Origin: an uncultured Micrococcaceae bacterium
Lineage (GTDB): Bacteria; Actinomycetota; Actinomycetes; Actinomycetales; Micrococcaceae
Assembly: GCA_937896705.1 (NCBI GenBank)
Contig: CALBOC010000316.1
Coordinates: 1-13,569 of the forward strand
DNA: 13,569 nt
Direction of reading: 5' to 3'
The translations under genes and the position numbers were made by a program. The notes under the pieces are model-generated. The model was not told where the DNA came from. It saw nothing but the letters and a program-made list of their open reading frames with translations, and made no database searches. This document shows, piece by piece, positions 6,637-13,569 of the stretch. Position 1 is the first letter of the stretch; each line of letters begins with the position of its first letter.

Positions 6637-6669
6637 TTATGTTCCTCACAAGGTAGATGACTGGCAACT

Positions 6670-6675
6670 AGTGTA
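6670..6675 (-). promoter_or_regulatory. Likely -10 box of aroQ
   Basis: TACACT on the minus strand, 33 bases before the aroQ ATG. The same hexamer serves the divergent MFS gene. The -35 box is unclear. Confidence 0.4.
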
Positions 6676-6752
6676 GTGCTGTTCGTGCGGCTCGATACAT
6701 CCCTGCGAGTTTCCGATCAGAATGCTTTACCCCACGTGGTTTGAGGGGGTTG

Positions 6753-6758
6753 TACACT
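6753..6758 (+). promoter_or_regulatory. Leaderless -10 box of the MFS exporter gene
   Basis: TACACT ends 8 bases before the GTG at 6767, which would place the transcript start at or within a base or two of the start codon. The GAGG at 6759-6762 is only 4 nt from the GTG. Confidence 0.5.
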
Positions 6759-6766
6759 GAGGCCTT

Positions 6767-8026
6767 GTGCCAACCTTCGCCAAATCGAAATTCTTGCGAC
6801 GTCGTACCCGACCTCGTCAGACCCAAATCAGTGAACGCCTCCGGCTGATTGTTATGCTCACGATGGCGCTGGGTGCCTTCGGCATTGGCACCACCGAGTT
6901 TGTCTCCATGGGTTTGCTCAATCTCATCGCCGAAGACTTCGCGATCACCGAAGACACCGCCGGGGTGATCATCAGTGCCTACGCCCTGGGAGTCGTGGTG
7001 GGCGCTCCGTTGATCACCGCATTCACTGGGATGGTGCCGCGACGACGACTGCTGCTGTTACTCATGGCCGCGTTTACGCTCGGTAACGGACTGTCGCTGT
7101 TGGCGACCAACTATGAGGCGTTGCTTGTGGCGCGCTTTATCGCGGGCCTCCCCCACGGCGCCTATTTCTCAATTGCAGGTTTGTCTGCCGCGTCCATGGC
7201 GCCGGTTGCCCACCGCGGCCGGGCCGTCGCGTTTATCACCATGGGGTTATCGGTGGCCACGGTGATCGGAGTGCCCGCGGCCCAAGCCCTCGGGGCGGCG
7301 TTGGGATGGCCAGCTGCCTACGGACTGGTCACAGCCATCGGATTCGTGACCGTGGCCGCGCTGTGGGTCGTGATGCCGCATATGACAAAGATGCGACCCA
7401 CGAATCCCCGGACCGAATTGGGTGCGTTGCGTCGTTCGCAAGTATGGCTGACGCTAGCCCTGGGCACCGTCGGTTTTGGCGGAATGTTTGCTGTCTACAC
7501 CTATATTTCCTGGACCATGACCGAACGAGCCGGGCTGACCGGTTCATGGATGTGGCTGGTGTTGATGGTGTACGGGGTCGGTTCGGTAGCCGGAACCTGG
7601 TTTGGTGGGCGACTATCGGATCGCAACCTGGAGTTCGGTATTTTATTCTCGCTGCTGATGATCGCCGTCGTGTTGGCCGCGTTCTATTTCACCTCGACCC
7701 ACCCGGTGCTAGGGGTGCTCAATTTCGGTCTGATCGGGTTTTTTGGTTCCAGCTTGGTGCCCAGTCTGCAGATCCGGCTCATGGACGTCGCCGGGGACGC
7801 ACAAACTCTGGCAGCAGCCCTAAACCACTCGGCGCTAAATTTAGCCAACGCCTCCGGTGCGGCCATCGGCGGGGCCGTCATTGCGGCCGGCTACAGTTAC
7901 TCGGCGCCAGCACTGGCCGGGATGGTCCTGGCGTTGGCCGCGATCGTGTTGTGGGTGCCGACGTTTCTGTTGCGGCGACGGCAGGTGGCCCGTTCAAAGA
8001 GGGCTTCAGGAGAAGTGCTGGTCTAA
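6767..8026 (+). CDS. MFS exporter, DHA1 family (AraJ/PbuE/chloramphenicol-efflux-like)
   Basis: A 419-residue major facilitator protein with about 12 membrane spans, a proton-coupled drug, sugar or purine exporter type. After a basic cytoplasmic leader (KSKFLRRRTRPRQ, 6-18), the first span GAFGIGTTEFVSMGLL (36-51) carries the TEFV..G element typical of this subfamily. Loop 2-3 has PRRR (91-94), and GLPHGAYFSIA (127-137) is another hallmark. A long loop near residues 205-225 (MPHMTKMRPTNPR) separates the two six-span halves. The GTG start fits the leaderless -10 box. The last 21 bases overlap the convergent gene, leaving no room for a terminator between them. The substrate is not predictable; an export function is the family norm. 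Confidence 0.92.
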   Translation: MPTFAKSKFLRRRTRPRQTQISERLRLIVMLTMALGAFGIGTTEFVSMGLLNLIAEDFAITEDTAGVIISAYALGVVVGAPLITAFTGMVPRRRLLLLLMAAFTLGNGLSLLATNYEALLVARFIAGLPHGAYFSIAGLSAASMAPVAHRGRAVAFITMGLSVATVIGVPAAQALGAALGWPAAYGLVTAIGFVTVAALWVVMPHMTKMRPTNPRTELGALRRSQVWLTLALGTVGFGGMFAVYTYISWTMTERAGLTGSWMWLVLMVYGVGSVAGTWFGGRLSDRNLEFGILFSLLMIAVVLAAFYFTSTHPVLGVLNFGLIGFFGSSLVPSLQIRLMDVAGDAQTLAAALNHSALNLANASGAAIGGAVIAAGYSYSAPALAGMVLALAAIVLWVPTFLLRRRQVARSKRASGEVLV

Positions 8027-9766
8027 GAGTTCATCGATGTGGTCCATGGCCATCATCAAACCGTAGAAGATCGCCGCCGCCAAGGGTGGGTGCACTTTCG
8101 GCTCGCCACGGTCGAGTTCAACCAGCCCCATGGATGCCATGGAATGTAAATACTCATCGGAGCGTTGCTGCACCATTTGAGCTCGAAAATCATCGGCGCC
8201 CGGTCGGTCCAAGGGCGGCAGGGCTTGGAGTGCATTGAGTAGTCGGGCGATGGTGTGGCCCACCGAGGAGATCTCCAACGGGGTCTGTTCCAATGCGTGG
8301 ACCAAGAAGATTTTCACATAGGTGGCGACCAGTCCCTCGGCGCCTTCAAAGGGTAAGCGCTCTGTCCCGAAGTACTCTTCGGCGGTAGGGCCCCGCTGGG
8401 CGAGCGCGTCGCTGATGGTGAGCATTCCAAGCTCTTGGAGGGTCCACCACCAGATCATCAGTTCGGGCACGTCCAAGGCGGAGGTCACATGGTCTCGCAC
8501 CGGCGGGGAGGGCAGTTCCGTCACCCCGTGTAAATCCAGGCCAATCATGCGTCCCACAACACGGATGTCATCGCGCTTCGGTGCGCCCTCTTCGGTCACC
8601 GTACGCGGGGTGGCCAGCCAGTCGTACAGCGCACGACTGCCAGAGATGATCTGCAAATCCAAAATCGTCGCGTAGCGGTCATCAACCTCTACCTCTTGGG
8701 CGATGTCATAGATGAGTTCGAAGTCCCATGGGGATTCTTCGTGCGGCAGGGTCAGATCGGTGATCTGGGCGTGGGCGTGATGCCACCGTTCTGGTTCCAG
8801 ACTCGTGCGGAGTCGGAACTGTAAATAATATTTGACGATTTCCAATGCGGTGCCAAGGTATTTTGGATCGGTGCGCTCGTGCACCAGGAGCATCCAGTCG
8901 TCAAAGTCCTCCGGGTCGTGGGGATTGAGTTCGACGTCGTAGGCTTCGTGCACCATGGTCGAAAAGATCTCGACGACCTTGCTGGCGATATCGGAAACCT
9001 CGGATTGGCTTTTGAGCCAGGTTTCGAAATCGGTCAGATACTGTTGCGGGGTGGCACGCAGGCCGGCGAGCAGCTCCTCGGCTGGCTGCTCCTCATCTTG
9101 GGCAGGAAGCACTTCGTCCAAGACGTCCTCAAAGGCTGTGTTTCGGTGATTGGCGATGGCCTGCACGGTGGCGGTGAGCAGCAGCACCCCGGCCCGAGAC
9201 ACTTCAAATCCGCCGTGCTCCCCTAGCAGGGCATCCAGCGAGCGGAAGGCTCGACCCTTGGCAGCCAACCCGAGGATGTGTTGAGCGGCAGCGCGGGTGG
9301 TGGTATCGACCTTCGGGATCTCAATGACGTGCAATCCGGGGTGGTACTGCTCGTTGCGATAGGTCGTGTCCAGCGTTTCGATGGTGACCCCGGTCAGGTG
9401 TCCGCTGCTGGGCCGGTGGCGTGTGGGGACCGGCCCGATCGACCCAAAGAGCACTTGAATTTGGGCCCCATCCTGGGCATGGTGGGCGGCCAGGAGTTCA
9501 CGAAGGGTATTGACGGTCCGGGCCCGTTGCTCGCCCACGGGGGTGCTGAGTTCCAGGTTGTGGCGTTCTACGACCCGCATCATGGCAGCTTTGAGCAGCT
9601 CCGGGTCGGCTTCGTTGAGGTGTTCGACGTCAATGCCCTCGTCGGCAAGCAGCGGGGCGAGTTGGTCGATGAGATCAGCGGTAGGACCGGAGTAGTGCCG
9701 AATTTCGACGCCGGGGGGTAACTGCAAAAATCCTGGCTCGTCGAAGGGTGACTTGGACTCAGTCAT
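8006..9766 (-). CDS. Large cytoplasmic protein of unknown function
   Basis: A 586-residue acidic, soluble protein without signal peptide or membrane spans. I do not recognise a named domain with certainty. Residues about 55-205 include GSIGPVPTRHRPSSGH (108-123) and GVTIETLDTTYRNE (126-139). Residues 240-370 are helical and acidic, with KYYLQFRLR (312-320). Residues 378-450 (SRALYDWLATPRTVTEEG ... DVPELMIWWWTLQELGMLTI) recall a winged-helix-like module seen in actinobacterial proteins related to pRiA4b ORF-3/TnpR passengers, a weak resemblance from memory. The C-terminus (536-586) also looks like a helical, winged-helix-type region. The ATG is supported by a -10 box TATCGT six bases upstream. 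It lies 39 bases after the symporter gene on the same strand and overlaps the MFS gene tail-to-tail by 21 bases. Confidence 0.85.
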   Translation of the reverse strand: MTESKSPFDEPGFLQLPPGVEIRHYSGPTADLIDQLAPLLADEGIDVEHLNEADPELLKAAMMRVVERHNLELSTPVGEQRARTVNTLRELLAAHHAQDGAQIQVLFGSIGPVPTRHRPSSGHLTGVTIETLDTTYRNEQYHPGLHVIEIPKVDTTTRAAAQHILGLAAKGRAFRSLDALLGEHGGFEVSRAGVLLLTATVQAIANHRNTAFEDVLDEVLPAQDEEQPAEELLAGLRATPQQYLTDFETWLKSQSEVSDIASKVVEIFSTMVHEAYDVELNPHDPEDFDDWMLLVHERTDPKYLGTALEIVKYYLQFRLRTSLEPERWHHAHAQITDLTLPHEESPWDFELIYDIAQEVEVDDRYATILDLQIISGSRALYDWLATPRTVTEEGAPKRDDIRVVGRMIGLDLHGVTELPSPPVRDHVTSALDVPELMIWWWTLQELGMLTISDALAQRGPTAEEYFGTERLPFEGAEGLVATYVKIFLVHALEQTPLEISSVGHTIARLLNALQALPPLDRPGADDFRAQMVQQRSDEYLHSMASMGLVELDRGEPKVHPPLAAAIFYGLMMAMDHIDELLDQHFS

Positions 9767-9772
9767 ATGGGC

Positions 9773-9778
9773 ACGATA
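9773..9778 (-). promoter_or_regulatory. Leaderless -10 box of the 586-residue gene
   Basis: TATCGT on the minus strand, exactly 6 nt before the ATG, with no Shine-Dalgarno sequence in the gap. It suggests this gene can be read on its own, although readthrough from the symporter operon 39 bases upstream is also possible. Confidence 0.45.
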
Positions 9779-9805
9779 GCAGCGTCAGGGGCAGCCAGAA
9801 TAGGT

Positions 9806-11311
9806 TCAGGCGTCTCTGGTGGCTTCCGCCGCGGATTGTCGGGCGTGTTCGGGCAGGTGCAGTTTGGCCATGACCGCATCGGTGCTGGCCGGTGGGCGCT
9901 GGGATCCTAGAGCCGAAACCAGCATGGTGACGACTAATACCAGCGGCACCGTCCACAGGGCTGGGTATTGCAGCATCGTGGTGGTTAGCCCGCCGGTGTC
10001 GCTAAATTGACCGGTCAACAGCGCGGTGAGCGAGATGATCGCTCCGGTGAGCATGCCGGTGATGGCACCGTGGACGGTCAGTCCGCGCCACCAGATGGCC
10101 AATAAGACGATCGGCGCCAGCGATGAAGCCGTGAACGTGAACACCATGGCCACCGCGCCTGCGAGCGCGAGGTCGGTGGTGACAAACGCAGCGATGATGG
10201 GCAACACCAGGGCAAGGATGGCCCCGATGCGGAACCCGCGCACGGTGCCGCCAAAGAATTCCTGGGATACCACTCCCGAGATGGACACGACCAGTCCCGA
10301 GGCGGTAGATAAGAACGCGGCGAAGGCGCCGCCGGCGACCAGCGCGGTCAGCAAATCGCCCAGCAACCCGTTGAATAGGGCCTCCGGTAGGTGCAGGAGG
10401 GCGGTGTCGGTGGTCGTACCGGCACTCAGTTCTGGCAGCACGGCCCGGGCGACGACGCCCAAAATGATGGGCAGCACGTAAAACGCGGCTAGTAACCCCA
10501 GTAGGAGCACGGTGGTCCGGCGGGCCGAAGGACCATCGGGGTTGGTGTAGAACCGGACTAAGACGTGCGAGAGGCCCAGCGTGCCCAACATCAGTGCTGC
10601 GACCAACGAGATGGTGCGATAGGTCGAGGTGTGCGTGTCGGCGACCAGAGCGACCTCAAAGGCGCTGGCAAAGTCCGGGAGGACGTCGGCTTCACCGGTC
10701 CCTAAACGCAGCACAATAAACACGGTGGGGATAAACAGCGCCGAGAGTTTAAACCAGTATTGGACGGCTTGGGCCATCGTCACCGAGCGCATCCCGCCGG
10801 AGACCACAGTGGGGAGCACGACCAGCACCACTATTGCCGGGCCCAACCAGGCCGGCAGTCCGGTCGTGGCCGACAGCGCAAGCGCGGCCCCGTGCAGTTG
10901 CGGGACGATGTAGAGCCACCCGGTGACAACCACGAGCAAAGCCGTGAGCCGGCGCAGTGCGGAGGACGGTAGTCGCAGGCTCATCAGGTCCGGGATGGTG
11001 TAGGCCCCGGATCGGCGCAGCGGTGCGGCCACAAACACCAACAGCGACAGAAACCCTGCGGTGTAGCCGACCGGGAACCACAGGCCGTGGGTGCCAAAGG
11101 CCATGATGAGACCGGCTACGCCGAGAAACGACGCGGCCGAGAGGTACTCGCCGGCAATGGCTGAGGCATTCATCCACGGTGGCACCCGGCGAGAGGCCAC
11201 GTAGAAGTCTCGGGTGGTGCGGGTGCGGCTCAGCCCGAAGACGCTGATCAGGATGGTCACGACACAGACCGTCCCGATGGACAGCAAGACTAATAGCGCA
11301 TCATCGATCAT
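9806..11311 (-). CDS. Solute:sodium symporter (SSS), acetate/monocarboxylate type (ActP/MctC-like)
   Basis: A 501-residue membrane protein with about 13 spans, full length for the family. ActP/MctC transporters take up acetate, propionate or pyruvate with a cation. The hallmark is AGEYLSAASFLGVAGLIM (53-70), preceded by TTRDFYVASRRVPPW (32-46). YTIPDLMSLRL (104-114), GGMRSVTMAQAVQYW and SLVAALMLGTLGLSHVLVRFYT are further family blocks. The frame is open further upstream, but the ATG at 11309-11311 overlaps the stop of the DUF485 gene as ATGA and places the first span correctly, so I reject the earlier starts. It is the last gene of a four-gene operon with its own two-component system. Substrate is inferred from family and context. 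Confidence 0.92.
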   Translation of the reverse strand: MIDDALLVLLSIGTVCVVTILISVFGLSRTRTTRDFYVASRRVPPWMNASAIAGEYLSAASFLGVAGLIMAFGTHGLWFPVGYTAGFLSLLVFVAAPLRRSGAYTIPDLMSLRLPSSALRRLTALLVVVTGWLYIVPQLHGAALALSATTGLPAWLGPAIVVLVVLPTVVSGGMRSVTMAQAVQYWFKLSALFIPTVFIVLRLGTGEADVLPDFASAFEVALVADTHTSTYRTISLVAALMLGTLGLSHVLVRFYTNPDGPSARRTTVLLLGLLAAFYVLPIILGVVARAVLPELSAGTTTDTALLHLPEALFNGLLGDLLTALVAGGAFAAFLSTASGLVVSISGVVSQEFFGGTVRGFRIGAILALVLPIIAAFVTTDLALAGAVAMVFTFTASSLAPIVLLAIWWRGLTVHGAITGMLTGAIISLTALLTGQFSDTGGLTTTMLQYPALWTVPLVLVVTMLVSALGSQRPPASTDAVMAKLHLPEHARQSAAEATRDA

Positions 11312-11781
11312 GGGTTCGCCGCCTCGGGCTGGTCGAAGCGAATTTGCTGTTCTTGCGCGGTGGCGCGGCGCACGTAGAACCAGCCCAAAAAGAGCAGAAA
11401 TGGGATTACGACTGTCACCGGAAAGAGCCACTCGAACGGGACTCCGACCAGCTTAGTGGCGGCCAGGGCCGGGCTGAAGTGGAATGCCAGATTCCCAGCC
11501 ACCACCATTCCGATGAACCAGGCCATCAACGTGACCGCCAGTCGTAATTGGGTGCGCATCAGGCGGCGCACGGTCTGTTCGATGACGGGTTGTTGATGTT
11601 GGCGGGCACGATCTGCTGGATTGTGCAGCACCTCTTGGACGCTGGGCGACCCGGTGGGCATCTCAACGGGTACTCGTCGAGCGCGCATGGCGCGGATGGT
11701 GTCGGGCACTTCGGCGGGCGGTTCGGGCTCTCGAATCAGGTCGAGTTCGAAATCCTCATCGTCCTGGTACTGCGGAGTCAT
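11308..11781 (-). CDS. DUF485-type small membrane protein, symporter partner
   Basis: A 157-residue protein. Residues 1-70 are an acidic, Pro-containing cytoplasmic extension (DDEDFELDLIREPEPP at 7-22). Two membrane spans follow at about 79-101 and 113-137, then FYVRRATAQEQQIRF. The layout of two spans and a basic YVRRA tail fits the DUF485 proteins almost always encoded just before ActP/MctC-type symporters; the long N-terminal extension is unusual. The ATG at 11779-11781 forms an ATGA overlap with the stop of the response regulator, and the gene's own stop forms another with the symporter start. Longer in-frame starts up to 11979 would lie inside the regulator gene and read as shadow sequence. 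The probable role is a small subunit or assembly partner of the symporter. Confidence 0.82.
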   Translation of the reverse strand: MTPQYQDDEDFELDLIREPEPPAEVPDTIRAMRARRVPVEMPTGSPSVQEVLHNPADRARQHQQPVIEQTVRRLMRTQLRLAVTLMAWFIGMVVAGNLAFHFSPALAATKLVGVPFEWLFPVTVVIPFLLFLGWFYVRRATAQEQQIRFDQPEAANP

Positions 11782-12548
11782 CCACCACTCCGGGGCACCG
11801 TGCGGAAATTTAGCTGTTTCAGGCGCTGGCGTACCTGCGGCATGAGTCGGCGGCTTACCGGCAGTTCGGTGTCCTCCAGATAGATGCGCATCCGGCCATC
11901 TTGCTGGACGATCTTCGTTGCGTAATTCAAGTTGACGATATGCGAGCGGTGAATGCGCACGAAATCGTAAGTCGCCCATTCCTCTTCGATTCCGGCCAGC
12001 GACAATCGCACCAAGTAAGAGTCATCTGCGGTGTAGATTCGGGCGTAATCGCCTTGGGCCTGGGCCCAGCGGATGTTGCGAATCGGCAGAAGTAACTGTT
12101 GTGGCCCCTGTTGGACCGCGATTCGGCCTTGATCCGGGAGCTGGGTCACCGGCCCGGTATCGATTCGGTTGAGCGTTTTGCGCAACGCGTCGTGCAGTCG
12201 TGCCGGGCGGACCGGTTTCAGCAGATAGTCCAGGGCGTCCAATTCGAAGGCGTGCACGGCGGGGCGGGCATCGGCGGTCACAAATACCACGTGCGGGGCG
12301 TCGCTGGTTTCTTGCCGGCGCAATTCGCGGGCCAGATCCATGCCCGTGGGGCCCGGCATATGAATATCTAATAGCACGACATCAATGCGATGGCGCCGGA
12401 GCACTTCTTTGGCTTGGGCCACATCGGTTGCGGTGTGCACTTCGCCCACCAGCGGGTCAGCTTCCAACAGCCATTGCATTTGCTGGACGGCTGGCAGTTC
12501 ATCATCGACGGTGAGTACCCGCAGCCCGCGTTCGGCAGAAGGGGTCAT
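11778..12548 (-). CDS. LytTR-family response regulator
   Basis: A 256-residue transcription factor. The receiver domain (about 8-125) has the acidic pair Asp15-Asp16 in TVDDE, phospho-acceptor Asp61 in LLDIHMPG, Thr91 and Lys111 in YLLKPVRP, so all key residues are present. A LytTR DNA-binding domain occupies about 145-247, with WAQAQGDYARIYT (161-173) and the family core FVRIHRSHIVNL (196-207). LytTR regulators bind paired direct repeats upstream of their targets. The ATG overlaps the kinase stop as ATGA, so kinase and regulator are co-translated. The likely target is this operon or the divergent gene at 13525; no convincing pair of direct repeats could be picked out by eye. Confidence 0.95.
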   Translation of the reverse strand: MTPSAERGLRVLTVDDELPAVQQMQWLLEADPLVGEVHTATDVAQAKEVLRRHRIDVVLLDIHMPGPTGMDLARELRRQETSDAPHVVFVTADARPAVHAFELDALDYLLKPVRPARLHDALRKTLNRIDTGPVTQLPDQGRIAVQQGPQQLLLPIRNIRWAQAQGDYARIYTADDSYLVRLSLAGIEEEWATYDFVRIHRSHIVNLNYATKIVQQDGRMRIYLEDTELPVSRRLMPQVRQRLKQLNFRTVPRSGG

Positions 12549-13279
12549 TGAAAACCTCCAGTGGCCGGGGTGACGATACGGGCGGGTGTAACAAATTTCG
12601 GGATGCGCATGGACACGCTCATGCCGGCATCGATGGCCGTTTCGATGTGCAGGCCGTGGCCGGGACCGTAGGCTTGGCGTAAGCGCAAATCAACGTTGCG
12701 GAGCCCCACGTGGGAGCCTTCGGCTTCGCCGCGCATCAGTTTGGCCATAAATTCTGGGTCTGCTCCTGCTCCGCCGTCCTCAACACTAATTTCAGCGTAG
12801 GTATCGGAGTCTTTGGCGCGGACAAATACCTGACCTTCGTGCTGGCTGTCATAGATGCCGTGCCGCACGGCGTTTTCGACCAGCGGTTGGACACTGAGAA
12901 ACGGGATTTGCAGTCCCAGCACTTCGGGGGCAATATCTAGGCTGACCTGTAAACGCTCCCCGAAGCGAGCTTTTTCTAGAATGACGTAGCGTTCCACCGC
13001 CGTCAGTTCATCCTCTAGCGTCGTGAAGTCGCCTTCGGTGCCCAGTGAGTAGCGGATGAAATCCGCGAAATCGACCAGTAGTTCGCGAGCGCGTGTCGGG
13101 TCAACGGGGATCAGCCCGGCGATGGCGTTGAGGGAGTTATAGATAAAGTGCGGTGAAATCTGAGCTCTGAGACTGCGTAATTGCGCCTCGACCAGCTGCT
13201 CGCGAGTCAGCTCGACGAGTTCTTGATAGTCCGGTTCGACCTCTGCGGTCTGTTGCCGAGCTTTCCGACGAAAGATCAT
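12545..13279 (-). CDS. LytS/YpdA-type sensor histidine kinase without a sensor domain
   Basis: A 244-residue soluble kinase. A short basic and helical start (1-34) leads straight into the His_kinase block RAQISPHFIYNSLNAI (38-53), with phospho-acceptor His44. The ATPase domain follows, with QPLVENAVRHGI (131-142; N-box Asn136), DGGAGADPE (168-176) and VGLRNVDLRLRQAYG (191-205). There are no membrane spans, GAF or PAS domain, whereas LytS-type kinases usually carry an N-terminal membrane sensor. An earlier ATG exists at 13303, but the ATG at 13279 has AAAGGGAGGTGATC just upstream and is clearly the start. It is the first gene of the operon; its signal may come from the co-encoded symporter and DUF485 protein (inference). 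Confidence 0.93.
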   Translation of the reverse strand: MIFRRKARQQTAEVEPDYQELVELTREQLVEAQLRSLRAQISPHFIYNSLNAIAGLIPVDPTRARELLVDFADFIRYSLGTEGDFTTLEDELTAVERYVILEKARFGERLQVSLDIAPEVLGLQIPFLSVQPLVENAVRHGIYDSQHEGQVFVRAKDSDTYAEISVEDGGAGADPEFMAKLMRGEAEGSHVGLRNVDLRLRQAYGPGHGLHIETAIDAGMSVSMRIPKFVTPARIVTPATGGFQ

Positions 13280-13282
13280 GCG

Positions 13283-13296
13283 ATCACCTCCCTTTG
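13283..13296 (-). promoter_or_regulatory. Exceptionally strong ribosome binding site of the kinase gene
   Basis: Minus-strand AAAGGGAGGTGATC, almost fully complementary to the 3' end of 16S rRNA, with GGAGG 7 nt from the ATG at 13279. It decides the start in favour of 13279 over 13303. Confidence 0.85.
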
Positions 13297-13450
13297 ACGC
13301 CACAACACCGACAGCGCTGCTGCCGGTGGCCTGTTGTAGTTACCTCTAACATACTCCAAACCCCCGGCGACTCTGCTCACCTTCGTCCCCTCGGATGCCG
13401 CTCGACTCGCAGACCAAGCCGCTTAGCGCACAACGCGACGCTTGGGCTTC

Positions 13451-13466
13451 CGTGACACAGGTCACA
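13451..13466. promoter_or_regulatory. CRP/GlxR-like palindrome in the divergent intergenic region
   Basis: CGTGACACAGGTCACA matches the TGTGA-N6-TCACA consensus of CRP/GlxR-type regulators in all but the first base (GTGA 13452-13455, TCAC 13462-13465). It lies 172 bases before the kinase start and 59 bases before the ATG of the plus-strand gene. If the latter starts transcription near 13498 (behind TACACA at 13486-13491), the site would be centred at about -40, a class II activator position. Confidence 0.5.
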
Positions 13467-13524
13467 GGGCTACGGTGTGTGCCAGTACACATCATCCATC
13501 GAGCTCCTTGTGGAAGGGACCCTC

Positions 13525-13569
13525 ATGAGTACCGTTGATTATTCGGACTTCTCATCAGTCCAAAAAGCT
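13525..13569 (+). CDS. Start of a divergent gene, cut by the window end; possibly a DUF485 protein
   Basis: Only 15 codons are visible: MSTVDYSDFSSVQKA. The ATG has GGAAGGGA at 13512-13519, five bases upstream, which supports a real start. Actinobacterial DUF485 proteins often open with a similar VDY/F...VQ stretch, and a DUF485-symporter pair divergent from a kinase-regulator operon is a plausible arrangement. Fifteen residues are too few for a firm call. Confidence 0.5.
   Translation, partial: MSTVDYSDFSSVQKA

Noticed and set aside
6732..6740. CCACGTGG palindrome upstream of the MFS gene
   Set aside because: It is a short 8-bp palindrome expected by chance at this GC content, with no second copy near the divergent promoters.
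7306..8238. 310-codon plus-strand frame overlapping the MFS exporter
   Set aside because: It is the +1 shadow of the exporter: Arg/Gly/Ser-rich, without membrane spans, and it runs on into the antisense of the next gene.
9278..9721. Plus-strand frame opposite the 586-residue gene
   Set aside because: It is antisense to a longer coherent coding frame and shows no domain or start signal.
11312..11431. 40-residue N-terminal extension of the symporter
   Set aside because: It lies inside the DUF485 gene, is Arg-rich shadow sequence, and the ATGA start at 11311 is the better fit.
11782..11979. 66-residue N-terminal extension of the DUF485 protein
   Set aside because: It lies wholly inside the response regulator's LytTR domain; the ATGA start at 11781 is preferred.

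Overview
The window is a stretch of actinobacterial chromosome, most likely from Micrococcales (Micrococcaceae-like). The evidence is a moderately high GC content, GTG starts, several promoters with a TAnnnT -10 box 6-8 nt before the start codon (leaderless mRNAs), a DUF6480-type small membrane protein, type II dehydroquinase, and a LytTR two-component / DUF485 / solute:sodium symporter operon. Genus and species cannot be fixed from the sequence alone. No tRNA, rRNA, CRISPR array, insertion sequence or prophage gene was seen.

Layout. (1) 1-1103 (+): the 3' part of an ABC-F ATPase of the antibiotic-resistance (TlrC/OleB-like) type. It is interrupted by an in-frame TAA at 993-995; the frame then continues intact for 35 codons to TGA at 1101-1103. 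A perfect 17-bp hairpin terminator follows. (2) 1164-2545 (-): a two-gene unit, a SatD-family protein and a membrane protein with a DUF3307-like C-terminus, read from a leaderless promoter that carries a perfect 10-bp inverted repeat. SatD shows motifs that recall class III nucleotide cyclases. (3) 2592-4049 (-): an L-lactate permease family transporter. (4) 4148-5020 (-): an AKR5-like aldo/keto reductase with an inverted repeat around its -10 box. (5) 5078-5820 (-): two small membrane proteins separated by a long hairpin. (6) 5821-6183: no recognisable gene. (7) 6184-6636 (-): aroQ, divergent from an MFS exporter at 6767-8026 (+). (8) 8006-9766 (-): a 586-residue protein of unknown function whose end overlaps the MFS gene. 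(9) 9806-13279 (-): a four-gene operon (LytS-like kinase, LytTR regulator, DUF485 protein, SSS-family carboxylate symporter) in which every junction is an ATGA overlap. (10) From 13525 (+): the first 15 codons of a divergent gene, with a CRP/GlxR-like palindrome in between.

How the genes fit together. The lactate permease and the acetate-type symporter point to control of short organic acid uptake. The kinase has no sensor or membrane domain, so its input may come from the co-encoded transporter pair, in the manner of SLC5-linked sensors such as CrbS; this is inference. The CRP/GlxR-like site would link that locus to cAMP-type carbon control. The points most worth a second look are the broken ABC-F gene, the cyclase-like SatD with its membrane partner and operator, and the uncharacterised 586-residue protein.
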